Positions 44,378-52,299 of a stretch of 64,000 nt of DNA are shown piece after piece; the first letter of the stretch is position 1, and every line of letters begins with the position of its first letter. The position numbers and the translations under genes were made by a program. The DNA is from Arthrobacter pascens (GTDB lineage: Bacteria; Actinomycetota; Actinomycetes; Actinomycetales; Micrococcaceae). The stretch covers positions 3,968,001 through 4,032,000 of the forward strand of contig NZ_JAUSWY010000001.1 of the NCBI RefSeq assembly GCF_030815585.1, in the 5' to 3' direction. A model generated the notes under the pieces. It was not told where the DNA came from and ran no database searches. It was given only the letters and a program-made list of their open reading frames with translations.

Positions 44378-44995
44378 TCAGCTGAGGACGTAGTGGCGGA
44401 GGAAGGCGCTGACATCCACCATTTCCGCCTTACACATGGCGTGCCCCATTCCGGGGTAGGTCCTGGCTGTGAGCCGGGTGTTCGCATTGAGCCATTCCTC
44501 GGTGTAAGCCGTGGCGTCCTCGTTAATCACCAGGTCCCCCTTGTCCCTCCCCCAGAAGAACGGCGGCGGGGACTCAAAAGACTCGCTCAGCGACAGCAGA
44601 TCGTTGTTCAGCACAAAGCCGGACAGCCCCACGGTGGCCGTGTAGTCCTTGGGGTGCAGCCGCAGGAGCGTGCTGGCCATGGCCATCCCCTGCGAGTACC
44701 CCATCAGGCTCACGCTGCTGTGCTGCCCCTTGACCGAGCTGATCCAGGCCTGCACGGCATTGGTGGCAGTGATAACGTCCGCGAAATCGTTGGCCAGGAA
44801 GTAGTCCAGCAGGAACCATCCGTAATGATCCCCGATGTCCATGGGTGCCCGTAGTGCCGCGCAGGTAAATTCGGGCGGCAGGTGCTCAAACAGCCGGACC
44901 ATCCGGGATTCGTCGGTGCCGTAGCCATGCATCATGACCAGCAGCGGCGTACCGGCCCTTTCGCCTTCCGGCTTCGACCACACAACTGTTTCCAT
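44378..44995 (-). CDS. Phospholipase/carboxylesterase-family alpha/beta hydrolase
   Basis: A 205-residue hydrolase: LLVMMHGYGTDESRM oxyanion region, nucleophile MGYSQGMAMASTLL, LSGFVLNNDLLSLSESFESP, acid near GDLVINEDATAYTEE, and His in YPGMGHAMCKAE. This is the PF02230 group of small esterases. It starts 9 bases after the MarR gene on the same strand, so the two are co-transcribed. The substrate is unknown. Confidence 0.9.
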   Translation of the reverse strand: METVVWSKPEGERAGTPLLVMMHGYGTDESRMVRLFEHLPPEFTCAALRAPMDIGDHYGWFLLDYFLANDFADVITATNAVQAWISSVKGQHSSVSLMGYSQGMAMASTLLRLHPKDYTATVGLSGFVLNNDLLSLSESFESPPPFFWGRDKGDLVINEDATAYTEEWLNANTRLTARTYPGMGHAMCKAEMVDVSAFLRHYVLS

Positions 44996-45004
44996 CGGAT
45001 CAGC

Positions 45005-45466
45005 CTAGCCAGACCCCAGCCGTCCGGCCGCTTCCTGCTGCACTGCAGCGGCTTTGGAGGAGAAATCCGCGATGGTCCGCAACTGCTCGTCACTGTAGCC
45101 CTCCAGGAGAGCCGCCAGTCCCGCCATGAAATCCTCGAAGTAGGGCGCCGCGGCGGCGGCCTGGTCCCCCACCAGTTCGATCAGCACCTTGCGCTTGTCC
45201 TCGACGTGCCGGACGCGCCGGGCCACACCCTTAGCCTCCAGTCGCTGCATCAGGCCGGTCACCGACGCCGGCGCAAGGCCGGAGTGCTCGCCGAACTCCC
45301 CAGCCGTGAGTGGCCCGAAACGCAGCAGGATATCGATCGCCTTGCCTTCGGTGGCCGACAGTCCCCGCAGTTCGGAGAGCTTCGTGTGGAACATGACTGC
45401 CGCCGTCGACAGTTCCCGTCCCGAGTGGTAGACCGCCTCAAGCAGGTCCTGACGCTGTGTCCGCAT
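45005..45466 (-). CDS. MarR-family transcriptional regulator
   Basis: A 153-residue winged-helix regulator: LRGLSATEGKAIDILLRFGP, then EHSGLAPASVTGLMQRLEAK, wing GVARRVRHVEDKRKVLIELV. The DKRKV wing is typical. It is divergent from the FAD monooxygenase gene and upstream of the esterase. The 107-base shared region is AT-rich and holds several ATTTCG/CGAAAT boxes, which could be its sites. It probably controls both neighbours. Confidence 0.91.
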   Translation of the reverse strand: MRTQRQDLLEAVYHSGRELSTAAVMFHTKLSELRGLSATEGKAIDILLRFGPLTAGEFGEHSGLAPASVTGLMQRLEAKGVARRVRHVEDKRKVLIELVGDQAAAAAPYFEDFMAGLAALLEGYSDEQLRTIADFSSKAAAVQQEAAGRLGSG

Positions 45467-45573
45467 TCCCCGAGGCTAGCAAATTATTTCGCTCTGCCGA
45501 AAGGCTTTCCGGAGTGGCTCTCTAGGATTATATTTCTTTTAATCGAACGAAATATTATTCAAGGAGAACCGCC

Positions 45574-46737
45574 GTGCTGAAATGCCTCATCATCGGGTCC
45601 GGAGTGTCAGGCCTGGCCACGGCCCTTTCAGTGCAAAAAGCAGGTCACACCCCCGTTGTCTTCGAAGCGTACGGCGGCCCGTCGGACGGCGTAGGGGGCT
45701 TCCTTACCCTCGCCGTCAACGGCTTCGACGCCCTGGACACGCTGGGACTGAAGCAGACCGCAGCGGAACTGGGATTCAGCACCCCGCGGATGTCCATGTA
45801 CCTGGGCAGCACGGGACGGCACCTGATCGACTTCGACTACGGCGGCGCCCTTCCCGACGGGACCACCGCCCGCACCCTGACCCGCTCCGACCTCTACGGC
45901 CTGCTCCGGACGGAGGCGGCCAGGCGGGGGATCCGGATCGAATACGGAAAGAGGCTCAGCTCCGTAACGGAAACCCCCGACGGCGTGGCCGCAGTTTTCG
46001 ACGATGGAACCACGGCCCCAGGTGACCTGTTGGTCGGCGCGGACGGCCTCCGCTCCACCGTCAGGGCGCTGATCGAACCTGACACCCCCGCGCCCCGCAG
46101 CATTCCGCTGCTCAACACGGGCGGCATCGTTCCGGCCGGCACACTCCCGGCAGGTACCGCCGACACACAGCCAGGACAGATGAAAATGATCTTCGGCAAG
46201 CGCTGCTTTTACTGCTACATGCAGGACCCTGAGGGCCGGATCTGGTGGTTTGCCAATCCCCTGCAGCGAACATCGGAGGATCCGTCGCGCCTGGCTCCCG
46301 AGGAACTGAAGGACTGGTTGACAGGGCTCGTCACGGGCGACAGGACACCCATGGCGGCCGTCATCGGGGCCACCCTTGACATCATCAGGCCGTACTCCAC
46401 GTTCGATTTTCCGAGCATTCCGCGCTGGCACCGGGGCCCGATGGTCCTGGTGGGCGACGCCGCCCATGCCGCCTCGCCGTCGTCCGGGCAGGGCGCCTCG
46501 ATGGCCATCGAGGACGCGGTGACGCTTGGCCGTGCCCTCCAGGGCATCGAATCCGACGGGAATGGGGAAACTGCGGCGGCAGTCAGGGCCGCTGCGGTGC
46601 CGGTCAGGGCCGGTGCCATCGAGGCCGCGTTCACACGTTATGAAGGCGAGCGCCGCGAACGCGCGGAGGCAGTAGTGGAGTGGGGCCGGCGCAACGCGGC
46701 ACCAAAGGTCCGCGGGCAGTTCAAACGGATTTTTTAG
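45574..46737 (+). CDS. FAD-dependent monooxygenase, ended early by an in-frame TAG
   Basis: A 387-residue group A flavoprotein hydroxylase: CLIIGSGVSGLATALSVQKA binds FAD, GDLLVGADGLRSTVRALIE is the DG motif region, and MVLVGDAAHAASPSSGQGAS is the GD motif. Start GTG 45574 follows AAGGAG. After the TAG at 46735-46737 the same frame stays open for 38 sense codons (DLILKAVFRSLSRKAAEDFD, then WVYRHHIDREPG) to TGA at 46852-46854. That reads like the normal C-terminus, so the gene has probably suffered a nonsense change (CAG to TAG would do it). Divergent from MarR. Confidence 0.88.
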   Translation: MLKCLIIGSGVSGLATALSVQKAGHTPVVFEAYGGPSDGVGGFLTLAVNGFDALDTLGLKQTAAELGFSTPRMSMYLGSTGRHLIDFDYGGALPDGTTARTLTRSDLYGLLRTEAARRGIRIEYGKRLSSVTETPDGVAAVFDDGTTAPGDLLVGADGLRSTVRALIEPDTPAPRSIPLLNTGGIVPAGTLPAGTADTQPGQMKMIFGKRCFYCYMQDPEGRIWWFANPLQRTSEDPSRLAPEELKDWLTGLVTGDRTPMAAVIGATLDIIRPYSTFDFPSIPRWHRGPMVLVGDAAHAASPSSGQGASMAIEDAVTLGRALQGIESDGNGETAAAVRAAAVPVRAGAIEAAFTRYEGERRERAEAVVEWGRRNAAPKVRGQFKRIF

Positions 46738-46988
46738 GACCTGATCCTGAAGGCCGTATTCCGCTCGCTCTCCAGGAAGGCGGCAGAGGACTTCGACTGG
46801 GTCTATCGGCACCACATCGACCGGGAGCCGGGGGCGGCGCGGCTCGGGAATTGAGGCCCGGGTTCTGCCCACCGCCGGGACACGTGATGTAGCCTGACAT
46901 TGGGAAGCATGCTTAGCAAGTACGGCGAACAAGGCACGGCCGCACACAGTACCGCCCTACAAGATCAGCGGACAACAAGGAGCAAGTC

Positions 46989-47246
46989 ATGAGAATCGGT
47001 TCCTCTATTTTCCTCATTGCCATCGGCGCCATCCTCGCCTGGGCGGTCACCCCGGGCCTCATTCCCTACGTGGACCAGACGTTGATCGGCTACATCCTAA
47101 TGGCCGTCGGCGTGATCGGCCTTATCGCGTCACTCATCCTCGCGTCTCCTGGACGGAGCCGCCGGGTCAGTGAAACCCGCTCCGTGGTTGACCCCAACAC
47201 GGGCGAGCGCATCACCCGGAACGACAGCCGCGACGGCCAATTCTAG
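46989..47246 (+). CDS. DUF6458 family small membrane protein
   Basis: An 85-residue protein with two transmembrane helices: IGSSIFLIAIGAILAWAVTP, a short loop (YVDQTLIGYI), then LMAVGVIGLIASLILASPG, and a basic tail (RRVSETRSVVDPNTGERITR). This is the DUF6458 pattern. AAGGAG precedes ATG 46989. The palindrome AAGCATGCTT at 46905-46914 resembles boxes upstream of the stress operon and csbD, which suggests shared regulation. Confidence 0.9.
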   Translation: MRIGSSIFLIAIGAILAWAVTPGLIPYVDQTLIGYILMAVGVIGLIASLILASPGRSRRVSETRSVVDPNTGERITRNDSRDGQF

Positions 47247-47278
47247 CCGAGGCCCTGAAGCGCCCCGCCGTGAATCCG

Positions 47279-47315
47279 GAAGCCGGGTCAGACCACAGTG
47301 GTCAGGCCCGGCTTC
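47279..47315. terminator. Nested hairpin terminator after the DUF6458 gene
   Basis: GAAGCCGGG (47279-47287) pairs with CCCGGCTTC (47307-47315), and inside it GACCAC pairs with GTGGTC. The structure begins 32 bases after the stop codon. A T-run (GTTTTTG) comes 16 bases later, in the next element. Confidence 0.65.
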
Positions 47316-47328
47316 TGCCCTGTCAGGC

Positions 47329-47392
47329 GAGTTTTTGTCCACTTACCGCGACTGTTGCCCGGCCCTTTAGGCGCGATAAGTGGACAAAACTC
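47329..47392. repeat. Hairpin element B (same ends as element A, different stem)
   Basis: AGTTTTTGTCCACTTACCGCG (47330-47350) pairs with CGCGATAAGTGGACAAAACT (47372-47391) with one mismatch and one bulge. The outer frame GAGTTTTTGTCCA ... TGGACAAAACTC and the loop word TTTAGG match element A at 28331. The stem core differs, yet both arms have changed together. Confidence 0.8.
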
Positions 47393-47400
47393 CAAAGCGT

Positions 47401-47453
47401 ATCTGCGTTCGTGTGGTTTTCCATTGACAAACCCACACGAACACAGATAAAGT
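47401..47453 (+). promoter_or_regulatory. Promoter inside an inverted repeat upstream of the fructose operon
   Basis: ATCTGCGTTCGTGTGG (47401-47416) and CCACACGAACACAGAT (47433-47448) form a 16-bp inverted repeat with one mismatch. TTGACA (47424-47429) lies in its centre and TAAAGT (47448-47453) follows after 18 bases, so RNA polymerase and a dimeric repressor would compete. The DeoR-type regulator encoded next is the likely ligand-responsive binder. Confidence 0.65.
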
Positions 47454-47522
47454 CAATGAATTCAACATCATGTGATGCCAGTCACTGACGGATTTCCCAG
47501 GACTTTACGCAACGGAGGGTAT

Positions 47523-48329
47523 GTGTTCGCCGAGGAGCGCCAGCAGAAGATTGCCGAGCTTGTAGCCGGCAGCGGCCGGGTCAGCGTGACCCTGCTCGCG
47601 GAGCGCTTCCGCATCACTACCGAAACCGTCCGCCGGGACCTTGCCACACTGGAGACCGCCGGCACTGTCCGCCGCGTCCACGGCGGCGCCGTGGCAGCCG
47701 ACCGCTTCAGCACCACCGAAGAAAGCATCAACGAACGGGCCGTCCAGCGTCCGGACCAGAAAATGCGCATCGCCCAGGCAGCCCTTGACCTCATCCCGCA
47801 GAACTCCCCGGGCAGCGTCCTGATCGACGGCGGCACCACCACCGAGGTCCTGGCCGACCTGCTGTCCCGCCGCACCGCCGTCGAACCTTCAGGGGCAACG
47901 GAACCCGGGGCTGAACTTGTGGTGATCACCCATGCGGTCCCGATTGCCGCAAAGCTCTCCAGCACCCCGGGAATCGCCCTGCAGATCCTGGGCGGCCGGG
48001 TGCGCGGGCTGACCCAGGCAGCCGTAGGGCAGGCAACTGTGGAGGCCGCCCAGCGGATCCGCCCGGACATCGCATTCATCGGTACCAACGGCATCCACGC
48101 GAGCTTCGGCCTCAGCACTCCCGATCCTGAAGAAGCCGCCGTCAAGGCAGCCTTCGTCCATTCGGCCCGCCGCATCGTGGTGCTGGCCGATTCCACCAAG
48201 CTGGACGCGGAAACCCTGGTCCAGTTCGCCTCCCTGAAAGATCTGGATACCTTGATTACAGACAGCGAACCCAGCCCCGAACTTTCCGCCGCCCTCGCGG
48301 AGGCCGGCGTTGACGTGGTGATCGCATGA
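47523..48329 (+). CDS. fruR: DeoR-family regulator of the fructose operon
   Basis: A 268-residue DeoR protein. The HTH is EERQQKIAELVAGSGRVSVT, then ERFRITTETVRRDLATLETA and VRRVHGGAVAADRF, all family hallmarks. The effector domain has SVLIDGGTTTEVLADLLSRR and PDIAFIGTNGIHASFGLSTP, the sugar-phosphate site of FruR-like members. The GTG start at 47523 follows GGAGGG. It is the first gene of fruR-fruK-fruA-ptsH (fruK overlaps by ATGA) and probably senses fructose 1-phosphate. Confidence 0.93.
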   Translation: MFAEERQQKIAELVAGSGRVSVTLLAERFRITTETVRRDLATLETAGTVRRVHGGAVAADRFSTTEESINERAVQRPDQKMRIAQAALDLIPQNSPGSVLIDGGTTTEVLADLLSRRTAVEPSGATEPGAELVVITHAVPIAAKLSSTPGIALQILGGRVRGLTQAAVGQATVEAAQRIRPDIAFIGTNGIHASFGLSTPDPEEAAVKAAFVHSARRIVVLADSTKLDAETLVQFASLKDLDTLITDSEPSPELSAALAEAGVDVVIA

Positions 48330-49333
48330 TCGTCACGCTCACTGCCAACCCCAGCCTGGACCGCACCGTGGCCCTGCCTGGACCGCTGGAACGCGGCGAG
48401 GTGCAGCGCGCCGTCTCCGTCAGCCAGGAATCAGGCGGCAAGGGCGTCAACGTGTCCCGTGCCTTGGTGGCCTCCGGCCTGGAAACCCTCGCCGTGCTCC
48501 CCGGAGCAGCCAGCGATCCTGTCTTGGCCGGACTGCACGACGGCGGCGTTCCGTTCGCCGCCCTCCCCATTGGCGAGCCGCTGCGCACCAATGTCGCCCT
48601 CACCGAGCCGGGTGGCGTCACCACCAAAATCAACGAACCGGGACCACTCCTGAGCACAGACCAGCAGGAAGCGCTGATCGCGCTGCTGCTGGAACGCTCG
48701 CGCGGCGCCAGCTGGGTGGTCCTGGCCGGTTCGCTGCCGCCGGGCTTCCCGGCCGACTTCTACGCCACCGTGACCCGGCGGCTGCGTACCGCCGCCGGTG
48801 ACGGCAAAATGCTGAGCGGAGTGCGCATCGCCGTCGACTCCTCCGGCGAACCACTCGCCGGCGCCGTCTCCGGCAGCTCGCTGGACGGCGTGTCCGGGAA
48901 ACCGGACCTCCTCAAACCCAACGCCGAAGAACTGGCGGAACTGGCTGCAGCAGCCGGCTTCGCCACGGCGTCCACCGCTGACGAACTTGAAGCGGATCCG
49001 GCGGCTGCAGCAGCAGCGGCCGCCGCCGTAGTGCGTTCTGGTGTGGGTGCTGTACTGGCAACTCTCGGATCCAAGGGAGCTGTTCTGGTAACGGCCGACG
49101 GCGCGTGGCTGGCCACGCATCAGCCGGTCGCCGCGGTCAGTACTGTCGGTGCGGGCGATTCCTCGCTGGCCGGCTACCTGCTCGCCCACGGCCAGGGCGC
49201 CGCCCCGGCCGATTGCCTCCGTCAGGCTGTGGCACACGGTGCCGCCGCCGCTTCGCTGCCGGGTTCCACTGTCCCGGCAGTCCACCAAACCACCCCGGAT
49301 GCCGTAACCATCACGGCCCTTCGAAAGGATTGA
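48326..49333 (+). CDS. fruK: 1-phosphofructokinase
   Basis: A 335-residue PfkB-family kinase: MIVTLTANPSLDRTVALPGP, GGKGVNVSRALVASGLETLA substrate loop, then VVLAGSLPPGFP and VSTVGAGDSSLAGYLLAHGQ catalytic loop. It turns fructose 1-phosphate, made by the PTS, into fructose 1,6-bisphosphate. An Ala-rich run (PAAAAAAAAAVVRSGVGAV) is an insertion of low complexity. ATG 48326 overlaps fruR's stop (ATGA). Confidence 0.95.
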   Translation: MIVTLTANPSLDRTVALPGPLERGEVQRAVSVSQESGGKGVNVSRALVASGLETLAVLPGAASDPVLAGLHDGGVPFAALPIGEPLRTNVALTEPGGVTTKINEPGPLLSTDQQEALIALLLERSRGASWVVLAGSLPPGFPADFYATVTRRLRTAAGDGKMLSGVRIAVDSSGEPLAGAVSGSSLDGVSGKPDLLKPNAEELAELAAAAGFATASTADELEADPAAAAAAAAAVVRSGVGAVLATLGSKGAVLVTADGAWLATHQPVAAVSTVGAGDSSLAGYLLAHGQGAAPADCLRQAVAHGAAAASLPGSTVPAVHQTTPDAVTITALRKD

Positions 49334-49335
49334 CA

Positions 49336-51378
49336 GTGACTCAGCTCATCACCACCGACCTGGTCGAGCTCGACCAGAACCTGGGCAGCTCGCCCGAGGA
49401 CGTGATCCGGCACCTGGCCAGCAAAGTAGCTGCCAGCGGCCGCGCCACCGAGGCGGAAGGCCTCTTCACGGACGCCTTCGCCCGTGAACAGAAGACGGCC
49501 ACGGGCGTTCCGGGCGGCATTGCCATCCCGCACTGCCGCTCCACCGCCGTCACCGTGCCCACTCTGGCCATGGCCCGGCTCTCCCAGCCCGTTGACTTCG
49601 GCGCCAAGGACGGCCCGGCGGACCTCATCTTCTTCATTGCCGCTCCTGAAGGCGCGGACCAGGAGCACCTCAAGCTCCTGTCCAAGCTGGCCCGGTCGCT
49701 GATCAAGAAGGACTTCACCGGAGCGCTGCGGGCTGCCTCTTCGCGCGAGGAAATCGTCGAGCTGGTGGAGGGTGCGCTGGCAGACAAGCCGGCCGCCCAC
49801 GCCGCTCCTGCATCTGATTCTGCATCTGATTCTGCACCCGCCGGTGCTGCTGCTGCCGGCGCCGGCGCTGCTGGCCGGCCGAAGCGCCTGGTGGCTGTGA
49901 CAGCGTGCCCCACCGGCATCGCCCACACGTACATGGCCGCCGATTCACTGGTCGCCGCTGCCCAGGAAGTGGGCGTGGACCTGCAGGTGGAGACCCAGGG
50001 CTCCTCGGGCGCCAAGCCCCTGGACCCGGCAGTCATTGCCGCCGCTGACGCCGTGATTTTCGCGGTGGACGTGGATGTGCGCGGCAAGGAACGCTTTGCC
50101 GGCAAGCCCGTCATCAACGCGCCCGTCAAGCGCGGCATCGACGAGCCCGCCAAGATGGTCCAGGAGGCTCTCGCCGCCGCGGACAACCCCAACGCACGCC
50201 GCGTTCCGCATTTCGGTGCCGAGGAGCAGGCTCAGAACGCGGAGATGGAAAAGGGCGAGCACATCGGCCAGAAGCTGAAGAAGGCCCTGCTCACCGGCGT
50301 CAGCTACATGATCCCGTTTGTCGCCGGTGGCGGCCTGCTGATCGCCCTGGGCTTCCTTCTGGCTGGTTTCGACATCGCCCTGGGAACCAAAGCCAACGAC
50401 ATCCTGGCAGCCAACACGCTGTTCAATCTTCCCGATGGCAATCTCGCCTTGTATCTGGGCACGGTCGCCTTCAAGATCGGCGCTTTGTCCATGGGCTTCC
50501 TGGTGCCCGCACTGGCTGGCTACATCGCCTACGCGATCGCTGATCGGCCAGGCATCGCCCCGGGCTTCGTTGCCGGTGCCGTAGCCGGATTTATGGGTGC
50601 AGGCTTCCTCGGCGGCATCGTCGGCGGCCTGCTGGCCGGCTACATCGCGCACGTGATCGGCACCTGGCAGGTACCGCGCTGGCTCCGCGGCCTGATGCCC
50701 GTTGTCATCATTCCCCTGCTGGCCTCCATCGTTGCCTCCGGCCTGATGTTCCTGATTCTCGGCGGTCCCATCGCCGGCCTCACCACCGCCCTTAACGGTT
50801 GGCTCTCGGGCATGTCAGGTGCGTCCGCGATCATCCTCGGAATCATCCTTGGCCTCATGATGTGCTTCGACCTCGGCGGCCCGGTCAACAAGGTTGCCTA
50901 TGCCTTCGCTGTTGCAGGCCTGAGCGCCGGCAGCGCAACCAACCAGGCACCGTGGCAGATCATGGCAACCGTGATGGCTGCCGGCATGGTCCCGCCGCTG
51001 GCGATGGCCCTGGCCACCGTCCTGGACAAGAGGCTCTTCAGCCTGGCCGAGCGAGAGAACGGCAAGGCAGCCTGGCTGCTGGGCGCATCCTTCATCTCTG
51101 AAGGTGCCATTCCGTTCGCTGCAGCCGATCCGCTCCGCGTCATCCCCGCCAGCATGGTGGGCGGTGCACTTACCGGTGCCCTCTGCATGGCCACCGGCGT
51201 CACGTCGCAGGCGCCCCACGGCGGTATCTTCGTGTTCTTCGCCATCGGCAACCTGCTGATGTTCGTGGTTTCGATCGTTGCCGGAACCATTGTCAGCGCG
51301 CTGGCAGTCATCGCGCTCAAGCGCTGGGCCGTCCGCGAGCCCGCTGCTAGCGTGGAGTCCGTTCCCGCAACGGTCTGA
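49336..51378 (+). CDS. fruA: Fructose PTS transporter, fused EIIA-EIIB-EIIC
   Basis: A 680-residue three-domain protein. EIIA is residues 1-150, with phosphorylated His66 in GIAIPHCRST. After an Ala/Ser/Asp linker (150-182, including repeated ASDS), EIIB spans about 183-285 with Cys191 in AVTACPTGIAHTYM. EIIC from about 305 has about nine helices, including SYMIPFVAGGGLLIALGFLL and LDLGGPVNK-like FDLGGPVNKVAYAFAVAG. It imports fructose as fructose 1-phosphate. The GTG 49336 start follows AAAGGA, 2 bases after the fruK stop. HPr is encoded next. Confidence 0.95.
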   Translation: MTQLITTDLVELDQNLGSSPEDVIRHLASKVAASGRATEAEGLFTDAFAREQKTATGVPGGIAIPHCRSTAVTVPTLAMARLSQPVDFGAKDGPADLIFFIAAPEGADQEHLKLLSKLARSLIKKDFTGALRAASSREEIVELVEGALADKPAAHAAPASDSASDSAPAGAAAAGAGAAGRPKRLVAVTACPTGIAHTYMAADSLVAAAQEVGVDLQVETQGSSGAKPLDPAVIAAADAVIFAVDVDVRGKERFAGKPVINAPVKRGIDEPAKMVQEALAAADNPNARRVPHFGAEEQAQNAEMEKGEHIGQKLKKALLTGVSYMIPFVAGGGLLIALGFLLAGFDIALGTKANDILAANTLFNLPDGNLALYLGTVAFKIGALSMGFLVPALAGYIAYAIADRPGIAPGFVAGAVAGFMGAGFLGGIVGGLLAGYIAHVIGTWQVPRWLRGLMPVVIIPLLASIVASGLMFLILGGPIAGLTTALNGWLSGMSGASAIILGIILGLMMCFDLGGPVNKVAYAFAVAGLSAGSATNQAPWQIMATVMAAGMVPPLAMALATVLDKRLFSLAERENGKAAWLLGASFISEGAIPFAAADPLRVIPASMVGGALTGALCMATGVTSQAPHGGIFVFFAIGNLLMFVVSIVAGTIVSALAVIALKRWAVREPAASVESVPATV

Positions 51379-51445
51379 TCCGGCCCCACTCACTACCTAT
51401 CCACGGCGCTGACCAACAGCCAGCCGAAAGTCAAAAGGAGAAAAA

Positions 51446-51724
51446 ATGTCAGAACGCACCGCAACCGTCGCCAGCCGTGTAGGCCTTCACGCCCGCCCCG
51501 CCGCCATCTTTGCCGAGGCCGCCGGCGAGTTCGACCTGGACATCACCATCGCCCGCCAAGGCGAGCCGGCTGACGAAGCAATGGACGCCGCGAGCATCCT
51601 GTCCCTGATGAGCCTCGGCGCGTCCCACGGCGACGTTGTTGTGCTCCGTGCAGAAGGCAGCGGCGCAGACGACGCCCTTGACCGCCTGGTCCAGATCCTG
51701 GAAACGGATCACGACGCCGAGTAG
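51446..51724 (+). CDS. ptsH: Phosphocarrier protein HPr
   Basis: A 92-residue HPr: VGLHARPAAIFAEAAGEFD carries the phosphorylated His15, and SILSLMSLGASHGDVVVLRA is the rest of the family core. HPr passes phosphate from enzyme I to EIIA. The regulatory serine site of firmicute HPr is in the SILSLM block, but no HPr kinase is known here. AAAAGGAG precedes ATG 51446. Last gene of the operon; a very long terminator follows. Confidence 0.96.
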   Translation: MSERTATVASRVGLHARPAAIFAEAAGEFDLDITIARQGEPADEAMDAASILSLMSLGASHGDVVVLRAEGSGADDALDRLVQILETDHDAE

Positions 51725-51731
51725 CGGCTTC

Positions 51732-51795
51732 ACGTCAACGGCCGCCGTCGCGCCTCTCCCCTGTTGGGGACTGGCGCGGCGGCGGCCGTTGACGT
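51732..51795 (+). terminator. Terminator with a 23-bp stem after ptsH
   Basis: 51732-51754 pairs with 51773-51795 over 23 positions with a single G-U-type difference; the loop itself contains TCCCC/GGGGA. It begins 8 bases after the ptsH stop and faces the end of the convergent SRPBCC gene, so it can serve both directions. Confidence 0.85.
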
Positions 51796-51817
51796 TTAAG
51801 GCCCTCCACGCCGCTGC

Positions 51818-52249
51818 CTAGGCCCGCTCCGCGATGTCCTTGACTTCGGCGACGAGCAGGTCCCACATGCCCTTCGAGTGTTGGGCAGCCTCTTCACTGG
51901 CATTGTTGTCCTGCGACAGCGTGAACCGCGTTTTGCCGTCCTGGTCCTCGAGCGTCCAGGTGAGCGTGTGATAGTTCTCCGGGGCGTCTTCGTCGCCGCT
52001 CAAGGCGCTGAAATGGGTGTGGACCAGGCGCTGCCCCGGTTCAAATTCGAGAATGTACCCTTTGTCCTCGTAATCCTTGCCCTCCCACTCTCCCCGCCAC
52101 ACGATGGGGCCGCCCACCGTCCAGTCAGTCACAAGCTCGGTCCCGAACATGAATTCCTTGACGGCCGCCGGGTCCGTTATGACGTCCCAGACACGGCTCG
52201 GCGGAGCATCAATGGTGACGGTGGACGTTGCCACATGGTTGCCTGCCAC
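51818..52249 (-). CDS. SRPBCC/AHSA1-like domain protein
   Basis: A 143-residue single-domain protein: VTIDAPPSRVWDVITDPAAV, then EFMFGTELVTDWTVGGPIVW, and a C-terminal long helix (EEAAQHSKGMWDLLVAEVKD). This is the START/AHSA1 fold that binds hydrophobic ligands; some members are stress-related. The GTG 52249 start follows GGAAGGGG. It follows the XRE gene on the same strand by 50 bases. Confidence 0.88.
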   Translation of the reverse strand: MAGNHVATSTVTIDAPPSRVWDVITDPAAVKEFMFGTELVTDWTVGGPIVWRGEWEGKDYEDKGYILEFEPGQRLVHTHFSALSGDEDAPENYHTLTWTLEDQDGKTRFTLSQDNNASEEAAQHSKGMWDLLVAEVKDIAERA

Positions 52250-52299
52250 GGCGTTCCCCTTCCTGGCTGTTGGAGCGGGAGGTCCGCCCGGCACCGAGA

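Noticed and set aside
45628..46947. 439-codon minus-strand frame
   Set aside because: It is antisense to the FAD monooxygenase, whose FAD-binding motifs are clear on the plus strand.
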